From contig JBBMNZ010000009.1 in assembly GCA_037954325.1 (NCBI GenBank), positions 14,262,001 through 14,326,000 of the forward strand: a stretch of 64,000 bases of DNA, written 5' to 3'. This DNA comes from Fistularia commersonii. Lineage: Eukaryota; Chordata; Actinopteri; Syngnathiformes; Fistulariidae. Position numbers and translations under genes: made by a program. The first letter of the stretch is position 1. Each line of letters opens with the position of its first letter. Under the pieces are notes generated by a model. That model ran no database searches and was not told the DNA's origin. It was given only the letters and a program-made list of their open reading frames with translations. Below are positions 1-28,384 of this stretch, one piece after another.

Positions 1-1310
1 TTCGCCAACCTGTATAGATCATTCTCACCCCCCTTACTATCCAACCGAGCATACAAGTCATCGTACGCCCTTTGTTTTGCCTTTGCTACCTCTATCTTTA
101 CCTTTCGCCGCATCTCCCTGAACTCCTATCTGTTCTCTTCAGACCTCTCAGTATCCCACTTCTTCTTTGCTAACCACTTTCTCTGTATATACTCCTGCAC
201 TTCCTCATTCCACCAGCAAGTCTCCTTATCTACTTTCCTTCCAGATGACACACCAAGTACTCTTCTACCTGTCTCCCTGATAACAGTAGCTGTAGTTGTC
301 CAATCATCTGGAACCTCACCCTGACCACCCAGACCCTTTTTTCAACTCCTCCCTGAAAACCATACAACACTCCTTCCTTTTCAGCTTCCACCACTTTTTC
401 CTCTGCTCTGCCTTTGTCCTCTTCATCTTCCTTGTCACCAGAGTCATCCTACAAACCAGCATCCTATGCTGTCTGGCTACACTCTCACCTACAACTACTT
501 TGCAGTCACTGATCTCTTTCAGGTTACCTCATCTACACAAGATGTAGTCTACCTGCGTGCTCCTACCTCCGCTCTTATAAGTTATCCTATGTTCCTGTTT
601 TTTCTGGAAAAAGGTATTCACTACAGCCATTTCCATCCTTTTTGCAAAATCTACTACCATCTGTCCCTCTGCATTCCTATCCTGGATACCAAATCTGCCC
701 ATCACTTCTTCATCCCCTCTATTGCCTTCACCAACATGTCCATTGAAGTCTGCACCAATGACCACTCTCTCATTTCTGGGAATATTCTGCATCACTTCAT
801 CTAACTCATTCCAGAACTTCTCCTTCTCGTCAGATTCACATCCCACCTGCGGGGCATAGCCACTAACAACATTGAGCATCACACCTTCAATTTCCAATTT
901 CAGACTCATAAGTCTATCAGACATTCTTTTCACCTCTAGGACGTTCCTAACAAACTCCTCCTTCAAGATAACTCCTACTTCATTTCTCTTCTTGTCAGTA
1001 CCATAATAGTACAACTAAGAGTCCCAGGCGCTTTCCTTTCCTCGTCTCTCTCAGCTTCCGAACACGCACTCCTCTTCTTGTTCTTGTTCTTCGACCCACA
1101 GTAGCCCAATTTCCATTAGTACCCTGTAGGTCATCAGTACCAGTGGTGGTCGTAGTAATCGGTCCGCGACCGATCCGGTATGGTATAGTTTTGGTTGACT
1201 CGCATGTTTAGTTTTGGCAAAAGTTTTACACCGGATGCCCTTCCTGACGCAACCCTCTGCATTTATCCGGGCTTGGGAGCGGCACAGGGAGACACTGTGA
1301 TGTAGATGTA
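1..1310 (-). mobile_element. RTE-like LINE, 5' part (5' leader plus APE endonuclease), cut by window edge
   Basis: Read on the minus strand from about 1310, a 5' leader (with GCGTCAGGAAGGGCATCCGG) is followed by an open frame from 1014 to 529. It has GVILKEEFVRNVLEVKR, NVVSGYAPQVG, GADFNGHVGEGNRGDEEVMG, FAKRMEMAVVNTFFQ and GGRSTQVDYILCR: an APE-type endonuclease domain with the DFNGH catalytic block. After a frame break near 529 the product continues (WWNEEVQEYIQRKWLAKKKWD ... VAKAKQRAYDDLYARLD) to base 1, the linker before the reverse transcriptase. Fish copies are often annotated as craniofacial development protein 2-like. It lies antisense in the nnt intron upstream of exon A, and the frame break suggests it is inactive. 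Confidence 0.85.
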
Positions 1311-1626
1311 CGATGTAGATAGACCCTATTTACCCCTATAGGTGGCTACATCACTGCTGATTCTGCCAATGCTTGCACACACGGCACAGGATCATATGCT
1401 TTGTTCAGGCAGAGGACCAAGCGGATGCATCCATTTTGCCACCAGTCACTAATCCACCTCTATTTTTGGTGGTTAACCAATTCTTAGAATCATGTCCTTT
1501 TTGGGTCTGAAGGTATCCTGATGTCTTGAAGCGGGGAATTATAATTAGGTCGTATTCGGTGTGTGTTGGGATGGTGTCCATCAAGGACCCGATGCAAGCC
1601 CCTCCCCCCCCCACCCCCACCCCCAC

Positions 1627-1657
<31 letters not shown>

Positions 1658-2158
1658 ACAAGGTAAATACAAATGTCGGAGAAGAATAGAAGTCTAATTG
1701 AGCAAAAGTTCAACTTGACTTTCGCTTTGCTTTAGAGCCCAATCAAAGACTGCTGACTTTCAAGTGCGGGCATGCACGCACTCATACTTTTCCTCATACG
1801 CATATGCACTCCTTTCCAACTAGCCAGTCAACCCAAATGGTGTGCACACACACACACCATGTTGGATGCCGTGTGTTGCATCCTACTGCCTGTAAGTCAT
1901 TATGGGGCTGATGTTATCAAGGTTTCCTGAGCCTCTTTTTTCTTTCTTTTTTTTTGGTAAACACTCAACCCTCTTTCTCTCTATCTCCACATCTTTCCTC
2001 TTTACCAGTCTCTTTGCTGAGGAGAGTGGGGTGGGATAGAAAATGTCTTGCGGATGCTTCCGTGTAACAGTTGCTTTAAACAAAAAAATGAATGAACTGG
2101 TTTTCTTGTGAGAGTGCAGGATCCACAAATAGTTATGCCCTCCTTCCCTGTTCTGCAG
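1311..2158 (+). other. Intronic DNA upstream of nnt exon A
   Basis: No gene is seen. A C-rich tract at 1599-1643 passes into (CA)n at 1642-1661, and a short CA run lies near 1845-1858. The 3' end holds the pyrimidine tract and acceptor for exon A. Confidence 0.8.
1599..1661. repeat. C-rich tract joined to (CA)n
   Basis: A C-rich block of the form CCCCCACCCCCAC with an 18-base C run, followed directly by ten CA units. The other strand has four or more G runs and could form a G-quadruplex. Confidence 0.9.
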
Positions 2159-17604
<15,446 letters not shown>

Positions 17605-19680
17605 GGGTGGGCCTCTGGCCCCTCCCACTCTGCAGATGGGGTGGCCCCTCCACGCCACAAGCACACAACAGAGCAAGGAACGTAGAGGACAAATCAGGTG
17701 GAGTTTTAGATGTATGTAGTGTAGTCTTGTCAAACTTTTCCTGCGATAAAAAGGAACAGCAGCATTTACAACAGGTGACAGTTCGGTCCAATTCCTGCCT
17801 CCCTCTTCTTCCGACTCCTCCTCCCCTTTTATTCCTAGGTGATAAAGGAGGGCTTTGTTGCCTGAATGAAGATTTAAAACAAGCCAAACACAAAAAAATT
17901 AAATTAACCAACGTAGCTGTGATAGGATTTTCTATACTAAACTATACTTTTCAAGATGGTTCCACAGTCTGCTGGATTGTTCTAGAGGATTTGGAACAAA
18001 GTAGGAAAAGCATATTTTTATTGTTGTTATTGTTCTTTAAGGGGCACAGTTGGAGAATGCATCTCTACTTTTCCAAAATCTGCCTTGTTCCTGCCAGTGG
18101 AAAAGAAAAAGAAGCAAAAAAAAAACAATTTTGTGTAAATAGAGAAAAGGCTCAACTTTTTTCGTTGAAGCTTTCGGTTCCTGGTTTTTATAGTGAACGA
18201 TTTTTGTACGCGGTCTGATTGAGAACCGAGAAACGAAAGAAGCCACCCATGAAATCCACCTTCTTTATTTACTTTTTTGCTTTTATTTCTTTTCACATGT
18301 TGCCTCCTGATGTCCCACCCCATCCAGCCATTACACACGCACGCCACCAATTGAAACCTTCATTCAGATTTCGTCTATCAGTCAGTTTCATTAATTTATC
18401 CACATGGACATGAGCCGTGCTGTCATGCTGACCATTACCGTTGTACCTGAATTGGGTGGGGGGAAGTAAACTGATATTAAGCTGCCATACGTGGCTGCTT
18501 GCGTCCATGTTGGTACTTACGCTATCATCCTGGTTGTCTCAGATATACAGTTCACGTTGCCTTTCAGCTGGAGGCTTTTATTCGATGCGATCGTGACTGA
18601 GGTTTTGCCCTCCTCCAATGCGGGCCCTCGTCCCATCTTCTTCTCCTCCTCCTTGCTCTCCTGGGCAATGAAGATTCATCGAAGGAAAGCCACAACATTT
18701 GCGGGGGTGTTTTCCTTTTTTTTTCGTTTTTTGTTTTGGTGTTTTGTCAGATGTTGCAGTTATTCCTCCTCTTTTCTGCTAAGCTAAATCAGGGTAGATT
18801 CCAACTTTCTTATAGGCTCCGGGCTTCAATACAACGACCAACATAAAAAAAAAAAACTACAAAAAAAAAAAAAAAAAAAACACTCATTCTCACTCATTAT
18901 TTTACACAATAATGTGGAGGCAACATAACATTTCCTAGGTTCAAGGAACAAAGCATTGCTCTCATTTCATTCTTTATGTGAAGGACAAGTACTGTAAAAA
19001 AGAAAAAGTCGGGATGCAGATTCGAGTTGTAGGCCTGCTGATCTGTAGTCCGCTTCACCCGTCGGGACCCAGATACATTGACCATGACAACCATCCTACC
19101 TCTGCATGAAATGTGACCAGTGGCTCACCACCGCACCCCCTCGCCTCAACCCAACGCTCCTTCTCTGGAGAGTTAAATTCGAAAGCTTATAAGCAGTCTT
19201 GTTTAGAAGCCCGACCAATCACTGCTTGCTTTGTTTTGATTCGGCCCTTCCTCCACTTCATTGGCGGCGCTCAACGTGGTGGCCTTACAAGCCCCTTGGT
19301 CGTTTTTTTTTTTTTTGGTTTTGTTTCTGTTTCTAACCCAAAAAGAAAAGTAGAAAAGTCAGTCGCTTCACAATTAAAGTGAGGCTTCGTTTGTATGCAG
19401 TGGTTTTCCCTCACATGCTGGTCAAACTAAGGGAGATGTAAGATAGAAAAATAAATGCCTCGTCCCTCTAAAGGAAAATATTTTTTGTAAAAAGGCATCG
19501 TATTCGTGCAGCAGCTAAAACAGCGGAGCTTGAAGTTGCCCAGTGTTGAAATGCACCACCATAGGGATATGAAATGATGAAATGTACTGTGAATGTTCCC
19601 CCCACCCTACCCCCTCTCTCTCTTCCTTGTTTGTCATGGAACATTTTCATCCCGAATAAAGCTGTATTTACATGAGCCTA
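17605..19680 (+). other. nnt: nnt 3' untranslated region (predicted)
   Basis: From the stop codon to the predicted cleavage site is about 2.07 kb with no intron signal needed. It contains T-rich and A-rich runs, a long A run at 18862-18881, a Pumilio-like TGTAAATA at about 18134, and an internal possible AATAAA at 19450. Open frames read through this part on both strands but have no conserved content. The 3' limit is inferred from the signal at 19655; an earlier end cannot be excluded. Confidence 0.7.
19655..19660 (+). terminator. nnt: Poly(A) signal AATAAA of nnt
   Basis: A consensus AATAAA lies 2.05 kb after the stop. About 25-45 bases downstream comes a GT/T-rich stretch (GAAGTGTTGTTTCTTCC), as expected of a downstream element. 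Cleavage would fall near 19672-19682. This is the best of several hexamers in the region. Confidence 0.7.
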
Positions 19681-21599
19681 CGCATGGAAGTGTTGTTTCT
19701 TCCTTGACAAACTCCTAAAGGTGCAATCGAATTCCCTGATAGTAAACAAACTGATCTGCAAGGTTTCCCCCTCGAGGTCGACCCGCCGCTTTGATGGTGA
19801 GTTTTGAGCAGCGGCTCGAAAAACTCAAATATTTGCAGTAATTACCTAAATGAAGGAATGGAAGGGGGTGGATTTTCCACACTTGCATCCAAGGCTGTTT
19901 TACAAGCGGGCAGACAAAATCATGTAAACACGCCGCTGCCTAGGTTTTTTTTTTTTTTTTTAAGCTGCACTCAGTCTGTCGCAGGGCTTCACAGAGAGCT
20001 GCAGATCCACTTGTCGAGGGAAAAAAACAAAAACAAAATTGAAGACAAATACAAGCTTTTTTTTCTTTAAATTACCAAAGAAAATGACACAAGGATCATT
20101 TAGATTTTTATTCATCGACATGACTTGCACAGTTTCTAGCCAAACATTAAAAAAATAACAGAAACGGACAAAGAACAGAATAAGTCTTCCAGCTTGTGTC
20201 TTTATACTGACTTTTTTAAATACAATCCCATCTGAGAAGATGGTGAAGATGTCTTAAGATGTAAACCTTTGGATTAAATGCAAATTGCCCACCATATATA
20301 TATTCCACCACAAACACAGCTGAACCAACTCAGGATCAATATCCAGTGTAACATACCTATCTATCTTGTTGTTTTTCAGGATTTGCTGTCGATTTGCTGT
20401 GTTTGTTGTTAATTTGTAATCTCTTATTAAAGAATTTCAGTTCCATCATAATTTCTAAACACATCTAGATGCAGAGTTTCAGATTAAACAAACGGTAGGG
20501 TGAGTAATATTTGCCAACCTGTGCTTGGGTTATCTGACCAATTATTCCAAAGTTTCTGCATTGGTGAGGAAGACGATGTTGGCTAGTTACACCCAGGTTA
20601 GGTAATCCCTAACCTCAAAATGTGTGTGTGAGATGCGTCAAGAAGTCTCACATGAAGGTTCCTGATAACGCCATGAAATGTAAATATCTCTCTTCTGTGA
20701 CATTTTCACCTTTCAAGCAGCACTTGATTACCATTCAACTGTGGTGAGCAGGCTGGAGGTGCTCACAAGGCCAGGTGGGGTGGTGGTGGAGGAGATAGAG
20801 TTGAATAGAGGGTGTATTTTTCCATCAAGAGGTGGTGTTGGAGAGAGATTGCATGTGTGGGCCATGGGGGCGTCTTCATCCTGTAACAAGTAGCACTCAG
20901 ACAGGCTGTTATCTACCGAGAGGATGGAAGAGATCTAAGGAGAGCTGTCACTTCTGATCCAGAGATAGAGATTAAAAAAAGAAAAATAATACGGTGACAT
21001 TACCGTCAGGGGCTAGGCACGTTTGACCAATCAGATTTTTCTGAATTGTCATCTTGATTAAAGCTATTTATTTATCTACCTGGATCAGGGCTCTTGCAGA
21101 TATTTTTATTTTCCTTTTCTCAGCCGGAGGGTCTTTAAGGTGTGTCTAAATGGTGTGTAGCGAAGGAGGATTAAGCCAAGAAGATGAAGGGCAGGATAAG
21201 TGCAGAGGTGACAGGCTCTTCAGCAGGTCCATTGTCACACTGCCAGTATTTATCCTCAGCACTGGAGGGCAATCTGCATGTTCCCGCCACAATACACCTC
21301 CATCTTCCTTTCACGATGGGAAGAGCTTGTCCTCTTGGAAGCAAATAAGCGGCTTGTTTTGCTTTTCACTTGCATGCAAGTTGACGGAATAAGGTATTTG
21401 ATTGATGTATTTTTGACAGATAGTGGTTGCCTCTTGGAGACGTTCAATCTCCACCTTATAAAAGTCAAATATGACCATACAGTACAGGAGGCTGTCGAAC
21501 TTTGCATTTTAACTTGTTTTATCCTCAAACTTTAGGCCTTAGGTCTCTGTGTGTGGTGTATCTGTTACTCTTGCTTGAGACCCACAGGCAAGTTGGCTC
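19681..21599. other. Intergenic, no gene seen
   Basis: Mixed AT-rich sequence just downstream of nnt. A T run lies at 19946-19960. No reading frame has recognisable content, and no transposon was recognised. Confidence 0.7.
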
Positions 21600-23110
21600 A
21601 CTGCTAGGATAGCAGCCCCATCAGCCCTGCCTATCCTTGCAGGGCAAGCTCCATGACATCATCAGTGTGTTACAGGTGGCACACCCTGATGCCGTTGTGA
21701 TCGCAGCTGGCAACTTCAATCAATGCAGATCACGGACCGCACTCTCCACATACCACCAACGTGTGGATATTCTCACCTAGAACAAGAACACCCTGGACCA
21801 CATGTGCAGCAACATCTGTGGTCACGAACAGGGCCGCACCCCGCCCCCACCTTGGACTGTCAGACCACATCTATCTGTTTCTGTACCCTGCATACAGAGA
21901 CTTAAACAGACCCACATCGTAAAGAAATCAGAGAAATCAAACTCTGAACCCCAGACAACGGACTGGGATGTGTTCAAGACCGCAGCCACACAGGAGGACT
22001 CTTCTGTCAGCATACAGGAGTATGCCGAGTATGTGACCAGGCACTGTACGTCAGTTCTTGTGCTGACATCATCTTACAAGTCAGGAAATTCTGCAACCAG
22101 AAGCCTTGGCTGAACAGCCAGGTACGCCACATGCTGTGTGTCCACTCTCATGCATTTAGGTCCAGGAATGAGAGCAAAAATCTGCTAAGTACAGACTGAA
22201 GAAAGCCATCTGAACAGCCAAGAGGCAGTACAGAGATGAACTGGATGGCTATGACTGTTGACCCTTGGTTGATGTGGTTGGCAAGGCTTGTAGCACATCA
22301 CGGACTACAAGTCTTCCACCAGAATCAACATCTCTACAGACGCCCTGCCGGACAACCTCGACATCCTCTATGCCCACTTCAGCGAGGTCATTATGGGTTT
22401 CATGGCTGCCCCTGACCTATTCAACTGAGTCATTGGTCATCTCATGATCCAAGTTTGCGATATGGTTCCAAGCCTTTCATTCTGCTATTGCCATCTAGCC
22501 AACCTACAGTATGTTGATGATACAGCCCATGTATAAGAGTGAACCTATTCATCATGGTGATGGACTGGACCCTTCCCCTCTGCATGTTGAATCTGATGCT
22601 GTGGAATTTTTTTCCTCCACCTACCTGGACTCCACCATCACCAGCAATGGCGACCACTAGCCAGAGATTGACCGCAGATATAGCCTTACAGCTGCAGCCT
22701 TGCGGTCTCTCTGGATACCCCACCAGCGCCACCACCCTGTCTCCCCAAAAAGAATAGATGGCTTTGACAACAGAACTCTCAGGACCCTCATTCAAGAACA
22801 TCAGATGGCCAACACCACTGCAACAACATTGACTTGAAAGAATACACCCACCAACCTTCAGCATCTCTGCTCAGCCATATCCTCTGACCCCCTTTAGAAT
22901 ACCCCACACCTGCCATTCTCTCATTTGACCCAAGGACAGCTCCTAAGGTCAGGCCGTATGGCAAACCCTGCTTTGGATGGCTACACATGATCGAGGAAGA
23001 CGTACAACATCTGGGGATCAACTTTGAGAACACAGAAGACCTGGCCCAGGGCCACTGTCGCTGGTGAAGTCTGGTAAAGCTGATTGCCTCCATTCACAGA
23101 GATGACTCTA
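21600..23110 (+). mobile_element. Heavily decayed composite LINE
   Basis: Forward-strand translation in shifting frames gives LINE-like pieces. First comes an APE endonuclease remnant (DAVVIAAGNFNQCRSR, then KNTLDHMCSNI). Next is a post-endonuclease piece (TDWDVFKTAATQEDSS, QEYAEYVTRHCTS) and remnants like KPWLNSQV with an AKRQYRDELDG stretch near 22115-22250. From about 22500 there is a YVDDTAHV-like remnant of the reverse transcriptase YxDD box (QYVDD), then TYLDSTITSNGDH and PEIDRRYSL, typical of LINE C-termini. Stops and frameshifts are frequent throughout. The two halves look like different LINE types (an L2/CR1-like front and a different back), but divergence makes this unsure. Confidence 0.6.
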
Positions 23111-24751
23111 TATAGCAAGACCAGGCCTACGACACTTACAATAATTAGTAGAAGTAGTAACTTGATAGTATATTCAATGATGGCGAGGATCGGGGGGAGG
23201 GGGGCTTTGTATTGGAATTGATGGTGCCTTGAGGGAGGTTGCATTGAATTCACTGCTCCAACTCAGCTGGATCACTAAACCCAGTCTTCCCTCCATATCC
23301 GGAGCAAATGTATTAAATGAAAAGGTCTGCTTTCTTCGCTGTGCCGTTGAAACCTACTAGCCTCTGGCTCTCCCCCTTCTTTTTTTTTCAAGATGCACCC
23401 TTTGAATCAGTGCTTCTGGGGCAAAAGGCTAGAGTCTCTGCATTGTCTTTGATTGTATGAGGAGCCCAACCTCAGCTGCCCCTGGCGGCTCCAAACCCAG
23501 GGACCCTAGCTATGTATGTGTGTCTGGGTGTGATTGAGAGCAAGAGCAGGAGAGAGATCGCATTGCCTTGTGTACATGAAGTAATCCTTGTTGAAAGGCG
23601 TGCAGACGGAACTATGTGTGATTGGAGAGATTTGTAGACGGGGGTCTCCCTTCGCAGACGGGGCAGATCTGTGGTGTGTTTTCAGTATGTCAAAACCAGG
23701 CCAGAGGATGTGGCCGCTTGGTGAGATGAATCCTCTCCAGCGGGCTTTTAGACAAAGATCAACATCTGCTAAACATGTCTCCTGACAAAGACTCAGCAGA
23801 GTCTAAACACCAACTATATAACATATTGTATCTGCAGGAGCTCTGATGGGGCCCAATCTTGCTGCCACCACCATTATTAGATACTCATTACTCTACCACT
23901 ACTGGTAGAGTAATAAGTATCTACCTCTGCCAGTGTGGCCTCATTAAAACAAATTATTGCTTGTTCAGATATCTACTCTGACAAAACTTAAAGGGTATCC
24001 AGCAAATCTGTACATAAACCTGGTTCACTTGAAGAAAAAACTCAAATGATTGTGTGCAGGGGATTAATGGTTTGTGCATGCGTCTGTTCCTTGGAAGCCT
24101 GGTATTTCAAGGGATTTTCATTAGAAAAGGAATCATGTGGTAATTTCCTCAAAATGAAGTAATTCTTATGATCTTCTGACTTCCGTTTATTTTTCCCCCT
24201 TCTAAATCTAACCTTGAAAGGCTTATTTTGCATTTTAGGTTGCATTTTATAGAAGATACTTGTTCTGGTTTCTGATAATAGCTGGCTTTATTTTATTTAG
24301 TGTTTCTCAAATTAAAGTCAAAATTCAGCTGAAGGAAATACTGTAGTGATTTAAATAAGTAAAAAATAGGGTAAGTTAGTAAAAAACTAACAGATTTAAT
24401 GGATTTAGCTGAACAGACCAGTTAAAAATGTTTAAAATTTGCTGTGGACTCCATGAACAATTTGCTCCATGACTGTTCTTGCCTGCCGAAAGTGTGATGG
24501 GACACGTCAACCTAATCAGCCATGGCAGGATCTGTCAAGTTAGGTCATAAATTACACTGCTAACTTCATTCATTCCACATGATTCCTCACTCAGTTGAGC
24601 TCTGAGTGTGTATCCAACTATTTGTGTTTCCGAAACATTTAGTAGTAACCCCTTAAACTTGTGAAGTGAACGCAGGGATTATTTACATTTGCCAAATAGT
24701 GAAAACAAACAAAAGCAGTCTAATATCTGCATCATAGTTTTAACAACAGGG

Positions 24752-24753
<2 letters not shown>
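23111..24753. other. Intergenic, no gene seen
   Basis: AT-rich unique-looking sequence with one 20-bp inverted repeat (23879-23922). No coding content is recognised. Confidence 0.7.
23879..23922. repeat. 20-bp inverted repeat (hairpin)
   Basis: Arms 23879-23898 and 23903-23922 are complementary at 19 of 20 positions around a 4-base spacer. Arm motif: AGATACTCATTACTCTACCA. No element boundary was recognised. Confidence 0.85.

Positions 24754-24799
<46 letters not shown>
24754..24799. repeat. (GT)23 microsatellite
   Basis: An uninterrupted GT run in intergenic DNA. Confidence 0.95.
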
Positions 24800-24801
<2 letters not shown>

Positions 24802-27572
24802 CCGTTTTAGGAGTTAATATTTCTACAAGTCAAAACCGGATATTTTGGCAGGATTTAGTTTGTGGAGAAAATTTGTGCGAGATGAGATGCAGACACAAAG
24901 CTAACTTAAAGTAAATTTGAGTGCTTTCCCTAACAGAAGTTTCATGCTAACAGACAGCTTTCATAAAATGAAGCTAAGTAACTTTGCTAACCATGTCATG
25001 GAAACCTGCAGAAAATATCACAGTGTCTACATCAACAACAGTTTTTTGGACACCTTACATCTAATGAAGCTAAGTATCATCAGTAACAATGGCGTCATGC
25101 TAACAGTGCTAACCACTCTGTTGTGATAGCTGTGATAAGGCACAGCTAGTCACCTAAGAAAAGTATCATAGCCAAACAGAATGGCATACTAACAAGCGGC
25201 AAACACTTACTGAGCCCTGCAGTCTCAGCTGACTGAAAGAAGGCTAGGATTGTTGGCTTGTTTAAGACACAGAGTTATCCATCTCAAAATAATTAGCTAC
25301 TTGGTTTGCTGTTGTTAGTGAATAGTCAAGGTACAAGTACCAGGCTGATCTCAGTGCATGGGGAAGGGCAACGCTCATTGGGGCTAACGGATGTGGCTCT
25401 ATGGACGGGCTCAGCTGCTGCTGCTCCAATTAGCAGTCTTTCTCGCCTCACTGGGTGCTGTGCTGGCAGCGTTAATCACTGTCTGCATTGCGTGCAAGTA
25501 TATTTCGAGTGAATGACTAAAAAAACTCCAAAGGTGATATGTTTTCTGTTGTTCTCTGAATCTGCTTTTGTCACTGGTTGTCAAGATTCAGTATCCTAGA
25601 TTATGTTGGCTTTTTTGGCTAGAAGGGGTCGGTCTCCTATAGCTTTGATTAGATTAGCACTCTGTCCTTGACAGGGAAGTGGAGCTTCAAGCCAAGACCA
25701 TGCTGGATAGACTTTAGGAAGAAAATCTGCCCTTGATTTTTCTAAAATAAATCCACATTTTTGGTGAATTGGTCAAGTTCCGTGAATCGACCTTTTTTTT
25801 TTTTTTTCCATACCACCATGGTTCCGTGAATTCCTCTGGACAAATGGTCAGCACTATGCAGCCTCGGTGGTCAAAATAGCAGCTCCTCACGAGAATCCCA
25901 CATTGTTGCAGATATGAAATATGTTTTCACTCTCTTTGACTTCAGACTTGACTGGATTCTTCATTTAACTCAAAGAAACCCCAATATCTGGGCGACTCTG
26001 GGCTGTCCTGAAATCATTGGGTCGGCAACAGCTGAAGATGAATCCCAGCAGGCTAACTCAGCGCAATGGTAACAAGACCAGATCCTTTAGGGTGCAATTT
26101 CATGGCTACGTGGGCTAACATGGCTAACGTAAACATGGCGGGAGTGTGTCCTTTTAAGTTGCTTTTATTGTCCAGCTGCTTCTCAACCCCTGGATGTAAA
26201 TTGTTGGGGGAGGGGAGGGGTTGGGGGGGATGGATGGCGGGATAAGAAGAAGGAGGGAAATGAAGCAGGGATGAAAAGAGGTGAGGGGCTGTTTAATGTA
26301 GCGATAAGAAGTGAAGCGATGGGTTTTTTTTTCTCCCAGGACTTTTCTCTGAAGTGAGGAAGGAATCGTATATAGAGGCTTCTCTATACGACTCTGGCTT
26401 CTCTATACGACTCTGTCTCCCCACAGCTCTCCACTAAAAACAATATGTTTATTTACTGGAGTGTGAGGGGAAACCCAAACAGAAAGGTCCCCTTGTCGGA
26501 ATCAAACCAGTCCTTCGTTCTGCCAACTGATCATTCAGTAGTCACAGATAATTAAGCTCTGTCTTTATTTGGATATTGTATGTGGATTTAAAGGAAAATG
26601 TCAGGTTGTATTTTTCATCTTTTGCGTGGTTACATAAACAGTACTTCTGTGTTTAAGGGCACAAATTTTTTTAGTCCATTTGGTGTTTTGTCTTAGGTGT
26701 TGGTTCCAGTCACAGAACAGATATGGAGGCCATTCAGCGGCTGATGATTTTCTAAACAATGTTTTGGGATACTAATCCTATTTTTGTGATTTCCTTATGT
26801 TTCTTCTCAGGTGTTCTCACCTAAGCCCCAGAGATGATTTGCTAACTCTCTGTGCAAGCAAGAATCACAACCAGCGCCCTCAACCATTGTCCAAGTTTAG
26901 CATTAGCTTACAGGTTTTTGGGGTAGCCGGTCTTCTTTCTGAGCCCAGATAACATGGAAAATCAGCCATTTATATTTTTTATACAAGTCGTCTCATTGTT
27001 TGCATGTTTGATGACCCACGGTGATGTAATGCGAACAAATGGTCGTATAGGGCCACATCGAGGCCAGCCAGAATTACATCTGCTTACACAGCCCCATATA
27101 TTTACCCAGCGAGGAAATATGGCGTGGGTTACATCAACATACAGCCGTATGTTACACAGCAAGCTAGTTCTTGTTGTCAGCACAGCGTCACCGCCTGGTG
27201 CTGGGCTGACCTCGCTCTCAGACGGGGTTCAAGCAGTGTTTTCTTTCAAGCCTTTTATGGCCCTTGTTGTGGGCCAAGGATTAATGCTAATCCTACAGGT
27301 TTAGTAATATGGACTTGGCAACAGGAGGCAGGGCAGCCCGGGACAGCCATGCTCAGAGGCTCTGTGAGGGGCTGGATAAAAAACTAAATATTTTTTTACA
27401 AACTCCAAGAATAAGACATGATAAAGACCTGGGAGTTGATCTCTTCACCTGTTATTATCTGGAGTTATATGTATAGTTATATAGTTTTATAAATATATGT
27501 GAAGGCTCCTTTGGCTCTGATGCGCACATCTGGTGAATGACAGAAGTGTTGTTTTGAAAAGTGCATATGTGA
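24800..27572. other. Intergenic, no gene seen
   Basis: Unique-looking DNA with many short forms of GCTAAC and CTAAC. It has a perfect 19-bp tandem duplication at 26377-26414 and a G/GA-rich part at 26200-26290. No coding content is recognised. Confidence 0.65.
26377..26414. repeat. Perfect 19-bp tandem duplication
   Basis: The unit GGCTTCTCTATACGACTCT occurs twice head to tail at 26377-26395 and 26396-26414, with no mismatch. Confidence 0.9.
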
Positions 27573-27602
27573 AAGTGTGTGTGTGTGTATGTGCGTGTGC
27601 AT

Positions 27603-27637
<35 letters not shown>

Positions 27638-27650
27638 CACGTGCGTGTAT
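27573..27650. repeat. Imperfect (GT)n microsatellite
   Basis: GT units interrupted by GTAT and GTGC variants. Confidence 0.9.
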
Positions 27651-28287
27651 AATGACCCTAATTACACACCTTGGAGCAAACCTTGGAGAAACCTTTGCAG
27701 AAGGACAGATGTTTGTTCAGCAGTCACCCCCATGAAGCATCTGTAAACACAGATAATGCAGAGATAATGCAGACCTTTAACGCCTTCTCTGTTTGGGAAC
27801 TTCTTTGTCTATTCCGTTGATGCGTGCGATGGTGGACAAGTGGATCAACGGATGGAAGTTTCAAAGGCAGGGTTGGATGGTTGTGTGTGAAATCAACCTG
27901 GTCATCTGAAGTGGCACTGTAAATGGGCACAAACTTAATGTGGAGTGTGAAATGAGTATTTATGTTTTTTACAAAAGACAACTCTTGCTAGCGGATGGCA
28001 ACAACAGCAGTATCAGTGTAGCCGTAAAGCAGCCAATTGACTGTTAAGCGGTGGTTTGCAGTAATGCCAGAATCAAACCTGTTTTCTCTCTGTTTGGGTT
28101 TTCTACAGGTTCTCCATCTTGCTCCTGCAATCCATAAACAGTTAGCAGGGTCAGTGGAGACTACATTGTCTGTAGATTTGAATGAGAGGTTGAATTGTTT
28201 GTTTGTAGTCCTGGGATGAACAGGTTTAAAGCTACTCCTCACTTAACCGCCATGAATAATAGGGTCAGGATAAAGGTAATGAATGAA

Positions 28288-28384
28288 GGGATGAGCCTTG
28301 CCCTTGGCTCAGTGACAGCTGGGATAGGCTTTAGCACCCACATGAACCTGAGTGCAGAGCAGATGGTATAGAAAATGAATGAAT
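28288..28384 (+). repeat. Dispersed fish repeat, 3' tail fragment
   Basis: The block AGCTGGGATAGGCT ... CCTGAGTGCAG ... followed by GAATGAATGA is the 3' end of a very common fish repeat, also seen at 62397-62466 and 62768-62822 in this window. Confidence 0.6.
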
